Source of the DNA: Trichosphaerium sp. ATCC 40318
Taxonomy: Eukaryota > Discosea > Flabellinia > Trichosidae
NCBI GenBank assembly: GCA_038496445.1
Contig: JALMLS010000465.1
Coordinates: forward strand, 1 to 33,704
Length of the DNA: 33,704 nucleotides
Direction of reading: 5' to 3'
In this document: one piece after another, positions 1 through 10,032 of the stretch
Layout: every line of letters begins with the position of its first letter
Numbering within the stretch: position 1 is the stretch's first letter
The notes under the pieces: generated by a model
Seen by the model: the letters and a program-made list of their open reading frames with translations, nothing else
Database searches by the model: none
Told to the model about the DNA's origin: nothing
Position numbers and translations under genes: made by a program

Positions 1-1
1 G

Positions 2-544
2 CTTGGACATTATGTTGATGGTAAACGTGATGGAGAGTGGAAAGAATGGGGTGACATGAGATGGTTTCGATGTCAAGGTAACTTGATGCTACATTGTCAT
101 TATGTCAATGGCAAAGAGCATGGAGAATATAAAGAACGGCATAAGGATGATAGTAAAATTCATGGTCAATATGTCAATGGTAAGCGAGACGGAGAGTTCA
201 AGAAGTGGTATCCAAATGGTCAATTACAAGAGGTGCATCATTTTGTTAATGATAAGTATGAAGGTGAGTCCAAGACATGGTATGAAACAGGAGAATTATT
301 GGAACAGAAGTTTTATGTAAACGGTGTACTAGATGGAATGTATCAGAGTTGGTACAAAAATGGTCAACTCAAGGAGAAGTGTCAGAATAAAAATGATGTA
401 TTGGAGGGAGAGTATAAAATGTGGCATGATAATGGTAATTTGTGTAAGCACTTTTATCTTGTAAATGGACGTAAAACAGGAGAATACAAAGAATGGCGTA
501 AGGATGGAGAATTGATGGAGCACTATAATTTAAGTTATTGGTAG
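2..544 (+). CDS. YwqK/MORN_2-repeat protein, 5'-truncated
   Basis: The frame is open from base 2 and ends at TAG 542-544, so the gene begins left of the window; the first internal ATG at 56 is not a convincing start because the upstream codons already read as repeat (GKRDGEWKEW). It consists of about seven tandem units of roughly 22 residues of the form xxYVNGKxxGExKxWYxNGQL, for example GKRDGEFKKWYPNGQLQ and GMYQSWYKNGQLKEK. This is the MORN_2/YwqK repeat, a beta-hairpin repeat used as a structural or interaction module; the family has no enzymatic function I can assign. No signal peptide or membrane segment lies in the visible part and no intron is needed. A second, complete member of the family lies at 21135-21773 on the other strand. 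Repeat identity is clear; cellular role unknown. Confidence 0.85.
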   Translation, partial: LGHYVDGKRDGEWKEWGDMRWFRCQGNLMLHCHYVNGKEHGEYKERHKDDSKIHGQYVNGKRDGEFKKWYPNGQLQEVHHFVNDKYEGESKTWYETGELLEQKFYVNGVLDGMYQSWYKNGQLKEKCQNKNDVLEGEYKMWHDNGNLCKHFYLVNGRKTGEYKEWRKDGELMEHYNLSYW

Positions 545-781
545 CTGAACGCCTAGTGTAATCAAAACAAGTTACACTGATTTGATTCTTATGGATGCAA
601 ATAAAAATTAACACTAAATCTACATCCATGACACTCAACAACCTACAAGCCCTTGGTGTAGTTCACAAGTTTGCTTAGGCTAACCTATTTAAAGTGTATT
701 GAGTTCTCATTCTAGAAAAAGTATTTAAATAAAAAGTTCATTAATATCCATGTGTAGAAGTTTGCTTTGGCTTAAGTTCAT

Positions 782-2738
782 TTATTGTCTTGTTGCACGG
801 GTAACCGATGACACATTTGATAGATATTGTTTGTTGCTGTCATATGACGGTTTTGACATTCGTGAAGGAACAAAACTAACTGCCTGAACAATAGACAAAG
901 AATTAAAGCAACAAAACATATATAGCCAGAATAGTAGTTTCCCTAGAGGGTCATCCTTTGGCGCTGGCAAAGCTAACCATATCACTGCCCCTGCTCCAAG
1001 TAAGTACAAAATGATTATAGTTGCTGTAACACGTGTAAAATGTCTTGAAATTATAGCATTTGTTTCTCCATTATCTGATATACTTCTAAGTCTTTTCCAG
1101 AGTTTATATGAGATAATGATTAGGTACATCATCAACAAGGTGTTAATTGCAGCATAGAATCCGGCATTAACAAAGTTAAGAGCATCAAAGTTCGCCCTAG
1201 TGAATAGTGCGATTCTTATCGCAGCAAAGGTAGTCTCAACTAGTACTATACCTCCAGCTAGAATATAGAAAGGTATTGCAAACTTTCGGAGGTATGGTGT
1301 AGCTTCCAGGCTCAATGAGACCATTGATTCGTGCCAGTAAAGTACGATAAGTAGGTTGGATACTACAGCAAAGCTGGTGTGATAAACAGTGAATACTTCT
1401 TCATACCTATGTGGTGACTTAATGTTAGATTAAGTTTCAATAAAACAATGAGCTTTAAAGTACCATCCAGGTACGACAAATAAATAGCCGAAAGGGTCAG
1501 GAATACACCAAAACAATCTAAGTATATTACTAAGTATCTCCACGCTCAGGGCAACTTTAGCGATTGATACACGGTATCCATCGAGGATGATAAACTGCAC
1601 AAACCTACCAGCAAACTTAGATTGTAGTCGAACGCTAAAAAAAGTTTCTTACCTTGTGACTACTACAGCCAACGCAGCTAAAGTTGTTGTTACTAAAATC
1701 ACGTGTGTGACTAAAATGAAGTAAGAGTCACCATTCAGAGTTGGCTTCAATAAGTACCAATAGCCCAAGGACTAGAATAAAGATTATACCACTCATTTTC
1801 TCCAAACTTAAAAGTCACTGTTGTATTATCTTTTATCGAATCAAACCCTCTTTGTCCCAAAATAGGAACTCCTATTCCCTTTAAAGAATCTAAAAAAAAC
1901 AATTTAGAATAACAAGACAGCACAAAGGCGAGTGTACTTTTTGATCTTGTTCTACATTTTCTTACCTCCATGCATTTTTATGTAGTTTGCATTGCCTAGG
2001 CGAATATCGCTTGTTGTATCATACCACTCTACAATCCCGACAATACCTTGTGATACCCAGTCCCTGTATGACCGTCTACCTTCCGGGAAGACAGCAAAAA
2101 CAGCTTTTCCTGCAAGCTATTAATTAACTTAAGAGCGTTGCGTCGACAAAGTGCAAAAAACCGGAAGCCCAAATATGTAGAATTTTGTCAAAAAAAAGTC
2201 AAAAATTCGGCACACTATTTATCCTAAAGTATGCCATAGGAACTATTTAAAAAGCCCCTTTTAGGGTTTGGGAGGGCAGAGCCTAGCGACTGAGCGCCAT
2301 AACTCAGTTGTGTCCCTTTGTGACTTTTTTTTCCACATTTTAGGAAAACCAAAAAACACGTGTTTTACAAGTTTTTCTGGTACTCAAAAAGGGCGGTTTC
2401 ATCGTGCCTATCTAAAATTAACTAAAGTGTTTTTTTTCATTTTCTATTTTTTCGTCTTTATTTTACCTGTTAGATTAGCGCCATCACGTGGAATAACAAT
2501 TGAAGCGTTAAAATCATCAAAAGCTACTTTAGAACCATATCCAAAGAAATACGGAACTGCTTTGTGTTCCGTAGATGTGCCTAAACATATAAGTCCTCGG
2601 ACTTTGTCGGTCGTCGTTCTAAACGAGAAAAACGGTTGTTTTTAGAAGTTTATTGCCCTTACCATTTACCGACAATACTAAATTACCATTATGTACTCCG
2701 AAAATAACAATAAGAAAGAACACCAGCCGAAGCATCAT
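782..2738 (-). CDS. PA-domain-like ectodomain plus seven-transmembrane receptor-like protein
   Basis: Multi-exon gene. Start ATG 2736-2738 gives a signal peptide (MMLRLVFFLIVIFGVHNG). My exons are 2663-2738, 2467-2601, 2369-2411, an unresolved stretch 2110-2368, then 1966-2109, 1758-1889, 1653-1710, 1464-1634 and 782-1406; junctions keep frame except across 2110-2368, where one exon or boundary is missing. The ectodomain (YFFGYGSKVAFDDFNASIVI; GKAVFAVF; VSQGIVGIVEWYDTT; GIGVPILGQRGFDSIKDNTT) has the order of a protease-associated (PA) fold: GKxV strand, xQGIVGIV helix/strand, then IxVPIL before NTTVTF. Seven hydrophobic spans follow (near THVILVTTTLAALAVVV; ALSVEILSNILRLFWC; TSFAVVSNLLIVLY; FAIPFYILAGGIVLVE; INTLLMMYLIIISY; TIIILYLLGAGAVIWL; LLFWLYMFCCFNSL) and a short polar tail. 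The topology resembles a GPCR. No YD/GLGD aspartyl-protease motifs, so not an SPP-like peptidase, and no RING. Ligand and function unknown. Confidence 0.6.
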
Positions 2739-2838
2739 TATTAACGGAGACAGGTGATTGAGTTTGTATTGACAAAGTTTAGAAAAGTGAAAGTGTCAAC
2801 ATTTTTCTTTATCAGACTACTGGATTTTTATAGCCGGC

Positions 2839-3600
2839 TTAACCTCTAATCACGTGCCAACAGCTTCCTTGATGTTGTTGTTGCCAAAGACAAGATTCAT
2901 GCTGAAGAGCATTCTTTGATGTTTTAGTTTGTTGTGGACCTAGAAAAAGAAAATGAGAAAGAAAATAAAACAACAGAGGAAACGTTTCTCCCTCATTTTG
3001 AATTTGAACATGCAACCAATCATGTTGTTGTACAGAGTTTGAACTCCAAGAGTACTGACCAAGAGATGGTGGAAACCTTTTCCTTGTACATGTACGAGTA
3101 AAGTACTTCATCAATCTACACGTGATGGTTAGAATCTCACTTTGTAAAAAAACTCTGGTGTAGTATACTCTTTCTACTGCAACTACCGGAAGTAGAATTA
3201 ACCCCAACAGCTTCGAATTGTCATCAAGCTTAAAGAAAAACAAACACTTGAGCAAGAAGAAAAACCAAAAAAAAAAACGGACGAAGATAAACAACAGTAT
3301 CACGAACCACTACTGCAGATCCATACATAGCTATTGCCAACTCAATAGCTTGTTTATACATAACAAACAGAGCAGCATTGTAAGAACTCTGGAAACTGAT
3401 ATCTTCGCCATTAAACAACTCAGTCATAGCATCTAAAAACTCTGTCCATGTACCAAGCTCTCTGGTAGTAGGAAAAGCCATACCAGGATGATACTGAGAG
3501 TTTCCTGATACGTAATGCCATAACTTCTGATCATAAGCAGGCACTCCTGCGTGGTACTCAGGTATCGCTACATATCTTGGGTGTAATCTACTTCACGTGC
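2839..3600 (-). pseudogene. Truncated multi-exon gene fragment, possibly a ligand-binding (periplasmic-binding-like) domain
   Basis: An open frame from about 3597 to 3300 reads RYVAIPEYHAGVPAYDQKLW, HYVSGNSQYHPGMAF, then SSYNAALFVMYKQAIELA and GSAVVVRD. The last part resembles the helix near the C-terminal end of type-1 periplasmic-binding/ANF ligand-binding folds (AYDAxxLLAxAIxxA then VRDAL), but this is inference from a short stretch. Downstream, short reading segments (LDDNSKLLGLILLPVVA; LYNNMIGCMFKFK) look protein-like in different frames and could be exons, but I could not make a consistent splice model to a stop near 2845. No start codon or upstream exon was found: the open frame stops about 140 bp short of the edge of the inverted duplication at 3735. 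It is probably a gene remnant cut at its 5' end, or less likely a gene whose first exons I missed. Confidence 0.35.
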
Positions 3601-3734
3601 TGTGTTCACTTTAAATACAGCACTTTTATTAATGACAAATCGTGTACAGTATCCTTCAGTTTAGAACAATGAAATGTCCAGCTAAAGCATAGGCACAGCT
3701 CATAAACCCTCAAAGCTGGTAAATGTGTATAACT

Positions 3735-4990
3735 GCTTTAAGTTGCCCAATTAAAGCACTTTTTAGGTATAAAGTTTATTGAACTGTACAGTGTTTAACG
3801 ATGTAGCAGTGCTATTCGTTCCTCATTTAATGACGCCACTGCCTTTGCTGACCGTTTACTAAAAACACTGGTAAGTGAGTATTCTTTTCTTTCTTTCAAT
3901 TCACCTTGATACACACGGAGCTATGAAACCTGGGTAGAATGTTGGCAGAGTGATGCTTGATGATTGAACTGTTCTATATGGTGTTTGAGTGCCTACAATT
4001 CTTGTAAGCCAAATATAATAAACAATAAATGATTGAAGAGAACATAAGTGCCTGTTGTTTTATCAATTGCTATTGACATTCGTGGGGTTTCAGCAAAACT
4101 GTTGATACCAACATTTGTAGTATCATCAAGCCTTAACAGCAAGATAGTACCCACAATTGGAGAACCCAAAGTATCAATCGAATCAATAACACATGCTCCT
4201 GGAACAAAAAAAGCTGATGTATCAACAGAATGAATTTCAGAACTCCCAAATCTTTGAGCAACAGACAACATTGTTGTTTCGCTATCAACTACCACTGTAA
4301 CAGAAACAGTAAGTCATATTAAGCAAGAAAAAAAGAAGAAAAAATTGATGGTTATCAACGTACTTCCAATAAAACCAGAAGGTCTTACTGGTGATATTAC
4401 GCACGAGTATATTGGAGATACACAATTATTCGTATTTGTTATGTCAAGTTTGTATGTTGCCACTGTGGATGACGGAGGAAGTAAAACAATGAAAGTTGTA
4501 TCATCAATAAATTGACCGGCAATAGCAAACTCTGGGAAGTCGCCAGTACATATTAATGTGTTGTCAATTGATTTAACTATTACTTTAAATCTTCCACTAG
4601 TTTCTATCATTGTCAAAAGAATCATCGAGCCATCAAATGAAGGTACTAAAAAAGCATCATCAGCCTGTAAAACAGCATACTTGGTTTTACATCTGTGGCT
4701 CACTTATGGCTGGAAATTGTTCTGATTGAAGCGTAAACGTAGCAGTGACGCCCAGAGAAGTAGGTTCTGCAAATAGTTAAGTACGAAACAAGGGTAAAGG
4801 TATTTTACCATTATTAAACTCTAAGTCTGTATAAAATACTTCAACATTTTCAGGATCAGTTAGTGATGAAGCCACACCATAAATATACCCAGGAGAGATT
4901 TGGCGACAAGAAATAGATATAATTAAGGCCAATAACGCCAGTATGGATGTAAAATGCATGTGATCTCAAGAGACGTTGTGATGTTTAGTG
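3735..4990 (-). repeat. Left arm of a dispersed inverted duplication (partner 24545-25815)
   Basis: The reverse complement of this block aligns with 24545-25815 across the whole secreted-protein gene and slightly beyond. Downstream homology includes AATAAACTTTATACYT and a following AAGTGCTTT. Upstream homology includes CGTCTCTT and GATCACATGCATTTTAC, with about 17 bp present only in the right copy. The arms lie in opposite orientation with about 19.5 kb between them. Edges were set by eye. Confidence 0.8.
3795..4959 (-). CDS. Six-exon secreted protein, paralog A (unknown family)
   Basis: Exons 4809-4959, 4704-4766, 4364-4645, 4052-4294, 3905-3992 and 3795-3858 total 891 nt, giving 296 residues with every junction in frame. 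The start ATG at 4957-4959 opens a signal peptide (MHFTSILALLALIISISC) followed by RQISPGYIYGVASSLTDPEN. Exon 2 reads EPTSLGVTATFTLQ. Exons 3-4 are beta-strand-like (PSFDGSMILLTM, GQFIDDTTFIV, SAFFVPGACVIDS, TPRMSIAIDKTTG). The tail ends KRSAKAVASLNEERIALLHR. Four Cys are evident (after the signal, CTG, NNCV, SCV). I recognise no domain. Intron 2 ends in TTTTTTAG beyond a nearer CAG because only that acceptor keeps frame. Intron 4 begins GC rather than GT. Paralog B at 24591-25764 has the same exon structure. Likely extracellular or cell-surface. Confidence 0.8.
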
Positions 4991-5768
4991 TACCAATAGT
5001 TTTTGGCTTAAGTGATAAAAGGCACTTGATATCACGGAAGCAGATCATCATGAACAAACATTATGGCATTATATTCATTGTGTCAATCCTGTCTTGGCCT
5101 TCTTTTGTAGTTTATTATGTTGATTAGTTTGTAGTAAAATACTACAATCACGGTTATCCACGAACTCTTTTCTATCACACTTGTTCTTCTTGCTCCATTT
5201 GAAACGTAAGCAGTGCTCTTTGTAGTGCAAAAATAGTGATAACTCCGCACCTCAGTCATGTGCGGATCATTTGACGAAATGTACGCTTTTCAAAATTGGA
5301 TCTTTCGAGAAACAGCTGTACCATCACGACCGCAATATATCCGTAACACTCTCAGTTATTTCTAACCAATTGAAGTCTGTAATTGTATTCATATCAGTCA
5401 TGAGTGAATATGTGGAAAATTTCAAGCTTTTACAAAACAATTACAAGTAGTGATCATGCTTTCTTGTTTTGTTATTCAATTATCATTTGCTACACGATTC
5501 TTTTTAAGTGTATAATAAATCCCCTCGTATGGATGATAGAGCCATCAAGACTCTTCACCTCCAATATGCACCTTCTTTGTGTTGACTATGTCCAATCTAA
5601 CGTATCAAGGTGACTCTACAACCTGGCACATGAGTCTGGTGGATCTTGAGGCCGAATGAATGCTTGTATCTTTAGTGCTTTAATACCACAGAACTACGTT
5701 GACAATAGCCTGAATTTCACATATTGGAAACACTCTATTTTTTGTAGAGCAACAGCCATACACTACTC
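4960..5768. other. Divergent intergenic region, no gene seen
   Basis: It separates the secreted-protein gene (leftward) from the esterase (rightward) and must hold both promoters. The frame at 5404-5613 (69 codons) has no family resemblance and no splice context, so I treat it as chance. No TATA-like element stands out. Confidence 0.5.
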
Positions 5769-8183
5769 ATGTTAAAAAGCTTGTTGGCTATCCTCTTTTT
5801 GAACTTTTTAGTAACAATCACGTGCCTGAATTATTTTGGATCATCTCCGCCTGTAGTTCAAACAAAGAACGGACCTGTTCAAGGATATTACAGTACTTTC
5901 TACGCCATATTATTGGTAAGATACTAAATCGGTTTAGATACAACTGAGGCGCTACCGTTTACTTACTTCCACGGTGAGAGCGTCATTCTCGTAACATTAC
6001 GTCTTTTTCTTACGATTGTTTCACTAGGTATACCATACGCAACGCCTCCTATTGGAGATAAGCGTTTTCAGGCTCCACAACCTGTAGACGATTGGAATAA
6101 AATCATTGACGCCAAAGAGTACATTCATTGAGAACAAAATCGAAAAACTTTTCTCTGAGTTTTTTGTTATGTAGTTTCAAGGAGGCTTGTGTTCAAGGTG
6201 GTAGTATGTATACTTTGGATCAAACTTCAGAAGATTGTCTATACCTTAATGTATTCACTCCTATGCCAATGCACTCAGAAACGCCAGTTTTACTATTCAG
6301 TGCGTGAAGTGAAGTGACTTGTCTAGAGTGTATTGACCTTAATAGTTTATGGTGGTTCTTTTCTGTATGGAGGCACGTCTTTGTACCCTGGTGGACAACT
6401 CGCTGCTCAAACAGATTCCATTGTAGTCACCATATCGTATGTTGAAAAAAAACTTCGAAAAAAATAATATCACGTGACCGAAAAGTCAATTTCTTTTTGT
6501 AGATATCGACTTGATGTTTTCGGATTTTATTACAATGAAGATAACAAACAACACGAAAACGTTGGATTACAAGATCAAGCGTTAGCTATTAAATGGGTCT
6601 ACGAAAATATACACGCGTTTGGTGGTAATCCGAGTACCTTGACAGTATTTGGTGAATCAGCAGGTGGTATGAGCACGTTGCTACAGAGTATCCTACCACC
6701 TACAATTCAAACAGTACCTATACGGTGAGCACCCTTTTTTGAAAATTCGAACTCTTCACAAGAGTTGCAATACTTCATTTATTACACAACCAACAATATC
6801 ACTCGTATTTGAAATCATCCGATAGTCAAATCCTACTGTTCTTGCTTTCCCATGATAAATACATCTATTATACCTCCATCTGGAGTTATTGTAGGTCGTT
6901 GAGTGGGTGCTTCAGTACTAGGTGATGCAGCGCATCATAGAACATTGACAATCTATCTTTTTATCATAATTATGTTACTTTTTGTTCTGACCACGTGATC
7001 TTTATCAATCGTTCTTTTTTTGTACTAATAATTGTTTGAGGGCATTAATCGCAGAAAGTCCTGGGCCATGGAGACTTCCCTCAAAAGAAACTAGTATGAA
7101 GATTACAGAGAGTGTATTACAACTTTTTGATTGCTCTAATACTGAGTACAGTCAATGCTTACATTGTTAAATAATTGATGATTTCTCAGATGCCTGAAAA
7201 AAGTACCAGCAAAAACACTAATGACTGAAACACAGAAATCTGGCGTATGAGCATGTTTACTAGTGTATGGTTTTCTTGACTGCTAATAGTTATCATACTA
7301 CCCCACTGTTGGTGGAACCACTATCACCGCTCAACCATTGTCTTTGCTCCAAGATGGTTTATATAGGAAGTACCCTATGATAATCGGCACTCAAGAATAT
7401 GAAGGAAACATATTTATGTTTCAAAACAGCGGAAAGACACCAGCAGAAGGTATGACCGACTTTGCTGCTGTTATTATACATAACACCTCTAACGTATTTA
7501 GGTATTGATGAAGCAATGTATAACAAGATAGTCGCTGAATCTTTCGCTGGATATTCTTCTGACTTTATTGAGCTTGTTAAGTCATGGTTTGTGATGTTTG
7601 TATTTATAAGTTTGTTCACGTGATGTTTTTTTTAACAGGTATGTGCCGTATACTAAGGCGAGAGGATATTGGGAGGGCGCTTCTAAGATTTTTGGAGATT
7701 CTGGTATTGCGTGCGGTGTACACTTAGCTTCTCCATTTATTGGAAAATTTCAGCCAGATTCTTACTTTAGATATCATTTTACAAAGTTCCCTGAAGGACC
7801 AAACTCCTTCCTTAATGCTACACATGCTTCAGAGTGTAAGTACATGATCTCTTCAAACTTCTAGTATACTTACAAACAAAACAACAGTAGCATACATATT
7901 CCAGCACCAAAGTCTGTTCTTCAATGGAACTTTTTCTCAAGATGACGTCTACGTTTCACACTCAATGGCAGCGTATGATTTTTAACTTCAGTCACATCTT
8001 TTAATACTTTATTGCAGATATTGGAAGTCTATGACCGTTTTAGGAGTTCCAGGAGCCCCATGGAAGAGCTTTTTTTCTGATTCTGATGTTCTTGAGTTCA
8101 ATGTACCTCTTGAAATGAAAACTCTCAATGACAATACTTGGTCATACTGTAATAACTGGCAAGACATATTAACCAGGTTATAG
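5769..8183 (+). CDS. Type-B carboxylesterase (alpha/beta hydrolase), secreted
   Basis: Twelve exons: 5769-5915, 6028-6118, 6175-6299, 6346-6436, 6503-6724, 7041-7145, 7190-7244, 7290-7449, 7502-7586, 7639-7835, 7891-7972, 8018-8183; about 508 residues, the usual size. The signal peptide (MLKSLLAILFLNFLVTITC) starts at ATG 5769. Family landmarks in order: GIPYATPPIGDKRFQAP, TSEDCLYLNVFTP, FIYGGSFLYGG (oxyanion hole), SYRLDVFGFY, the nucleophile elbow FGESAGGMS, PMIIGTQEYEGNIF (acid strand, Glu likely), FNATHASE-type segment with HASES (catalytic His), then MAAYWKSM and APWKSF. It should hydrolyse carboxylic esters in the secretory route or outside the cell. Oddities: exon 1/exon 2 is one nucleotide out of phase at GIPYA, and intron 5 is about 316 nt while most others are 38-60. 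Several introns contain CACGTG. Confidence 0.88.
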
Positions 8184-8807
8184 TAATAAATACTTCTCCA
8201 AGCCAACAAATTTTTTCATTTCAAAATACACGTGATATTTTACAAGGCCTTTTTCTTCCAACACTTATCTTGCACCAAAACTGAAATGGCCTATTTTTGC
8301 TACTGTTTACAATGTGACCTGCCATGTACCATGTGTATACTGTTTACATCACAATCACCACGCTCAATTAGTGTTACAGTAGATGATGTACCATGCATGA
8401 AAGATCCATGTAGACAAGCTTCAGATACACACGCATTGACTAGGCCGCAAAAAGATATTCAATGATGATTATCTCTTCTGCATAGTATAAGAATGTTATT
8501 TGTGTATCTCTTTGTGTTGCTTATTGGCTTCCAAGTCCGATTTTGTAGCAACTAAAGTCTATTTGTTACTGTCAGTTATTGGTGAACACAGATCATGAGT
8601 GATGCTAAGTGATGATTCATTAAATCTTTTGTATTTGAGGGAAAGTTTGTTTCAATTATGTCAATTAGTTTTGTTTTGTAATCAAACATCATCCCTGATA
8701 ATTATACGTCAAGCAGGGTACTAGTATTCAAGGTAAGTTTATTAACATACAAGTACAAGGCATGTAGCAGTAAGGCTTAATAAGTTACGCTTAAGGGCAC
8801 AGTGCGC
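8184..8807. other. 3' intergenic region with a possible Cys-rich exon
   Basis: The frame at 8232-8465 (+) ends with a Cys-containing stretch (LQCDLPCTMC, VPCMKDPC). It might be an alternative 3' exon of the esterase if the TAG at 8181 is skipped through a GT just before it, but nothing confirms that. A 20-codon signal-like frame starts at ATG 8494 and stops at once. Otherwise the stretch looks like spacer between convergent gene ends. Confidence 0.3.
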
Positions 8808-9728
8808 TTAAGAAAATGAAACAAAAGTTATACCTAACATTTCAATTTTTTCTTTTGAAACCTGTTTACAACCACTTAGTATAACAAGGCGTTTAAGTGA
8901 TTTCAAGTGCTCAAAACATTCATTGGTGATCATATCATTAGACATAAGGTAAAGAATTTCAAGGTTGACCAAGTACTTTAATCCTAAGTCTGTAATCCCA
9001 TTACACCCACAAACACCAAGCTGCTTCAGGTTGACCAAGTTCTTCAAACATGAGTCTGTTATATTCGGACACCTAATCAAGGAAAGGGTATTCACATTTA
9101 TCAACGATGAGAATCCTTCATCAGTCATCATTTTAGCTTTATCAATAAAGAGTGTATGGACATTACATAGATACTTCAACCATGAGTCTTCAGGATTAGA
9201 GAGGATAAGTTTATGAACTTCTTTTAGTGCCTTTATTCCTTCAACAGTAATATTCTTGCAATGTCTAATATCGATTGTATGTACACCTTTGAGTGCCTTT
9301 AAAGATACATCTGTGATGGACGTTTCACTCAAGTATATTGTATGAATGGAGCAGTGACTAAAATGTTGTCCTTTGTTTACTAGTCCAACAATATCTGCAT
9401 CTGTCAATATGGCACCATTTAAATAAATGGTTCTAACACCACAAAGATAATTCAAGTCGTTCCCTTCTAGTTCTAGATACTCACAAACAATTTTAGTGTT
9501 TTTGAGCAAAGGACTTTCAAAGAGAACACGACAATCTGTTGAATCATGTAATTTGATGATATTAAAGCCAAGATTGTTACGTATGATGTCTTTGAATACA
9601 CTAGATACTCTACAAGCTCTAATACGCTGTTTCCTGTTTAAAAAACTCAAAATATGAGTAATCGTCTCTGGTGGCATACTTTGAAGACGTGTAACTCGAT
9701 TCATAGCTTCTTCTTGCTTGATCGACAT
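8808..9728 (-). CDS. F-box / leucine-rich-repeat protein
   Basis: Single-exon 306-residue ORF. An N-terminal F-box spans about residues 14-55 (LQSMPPETITHILSFLNRKQ then RACRVSSVFKDII), followed by AMN1/FBXL-type LRRs with the signatures TDVSLKALKGVHTIDI, CPNITDSCLKNLVNL, CNGITDLGLKYLVNL and GCKQVSKEKIEML. Proteins of this type recruit substrates through the LRRs to SCF (Skp1-Cullin-F-box) ubiquitin ligases through the F-box. I chose ATG 9726-9728 because the F-box lies just downstream. A 66-codon minus-strand frame upstream (9765-9965) could be an extra 5' exon but there is no good acceptor. A TCACGTGA site lies about 150 bp upstream. Substrate unknown. Confidence 0.9.
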   Translation of the reverse strand: MSIKQEEAMNRVTRLQSMPPETITHILSFLNRKQRIRACRVSSVFKDIIRNNLGFNIIKLHDSTDCRVLFESPLLKNTKIVCEYLELEGNDLNYLCGVRTIYLNGAILTDADIVGLVNKGQHFSHCSIHTIYLSETSITDVSLKALKGVHTIDIRHCKNITVEGIKALKEVHKLILSNPEDSWLKYLCNVHTLFIDKAKMMTDEGFSSLINVNTLSLIRCPNITDSCLKNLVNLKQLGVCGCNGITDLGLKYLVNLEILYLMSNDMITNECFEHLKSLKRLVILSGCKQVSKEKIEMLGITFVSFS

Positions 9729-9764
9729 TATTTGATGAGTGTAATGGTCAAACTTGTTAAAAAC

Positions 9765-9965
9765 TCACTGTAGCTTAACCAAACTCCTGACTTGTATATT
9801 TGCTCCCAGCCTCCTACAAAGAGTTATCACGGTCAGAACGTTAGTTGATAAGAAATGTGTAAAACTAGCTTTGTCACGTGATATTGGTAAAGGGAATTTG
9901 TACTTGTCAAGTAGCTTGACAGCGAGTTCTTCGCTGACAGTATAATGTAAATCAATTATTACCAA
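9765..9965 (-). other. Unassigned short open frame upstream of the F-box gene
   Basis: A 66-codon frame reads HYTVSEELAVKLLDKYKF, SRDKASFTHFL, then RRLGANIQVRSLVKLQ and is followed at once by a consensus donor (CA|GTGAGT). It could be a non-first exon of a longer leftward transcript or of the F-box gene. It starts at a TTG, not an ATG, and I see no matching acceptor in frame. Low confidence that it is coding. Confidence 0.2.
9875..9880. promoter_or_regulatory. CACGTG palindrome upstream of the F-box gene
   Basis: Perfect TCACGTGA (9874-9881), about 147 bp 5' of the F-box start codon. CACGTG is the classic E-box/bHLH-type site and is strongly over-represented in this window. Regulatory function is inference. 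Confidence 0.3.
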
Positions 9966-10023
9966 ACAGTGTGTTGAGATGAGCTGTTAACACTGATAAT
10001 TTGCCTAAAAACATACAGCAGAA

Positions 10024-10032
10024 AGGATAGAT
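10024..10032. repeat. Left target-site duplication of the MITE
   Basis: AGGATAGAT, identical to 10394-10402 on the other side of the element. Confidence 0.85.

Noticed and set aside
2268-2645. Plus-strand 125-codon frame
   Set aside because: It overlaps the minus-strand PA-7TM exons, which have family-like sequence and splice signals.
6805-6870. Esterase-like IIR-stop-SNPTVLAF reading that suggested a nonsense mutation
   Set aside because: It lies inside intron 5; the true exon starts at 7041 (ALIAESPGPWRLPS) and joins in phase.
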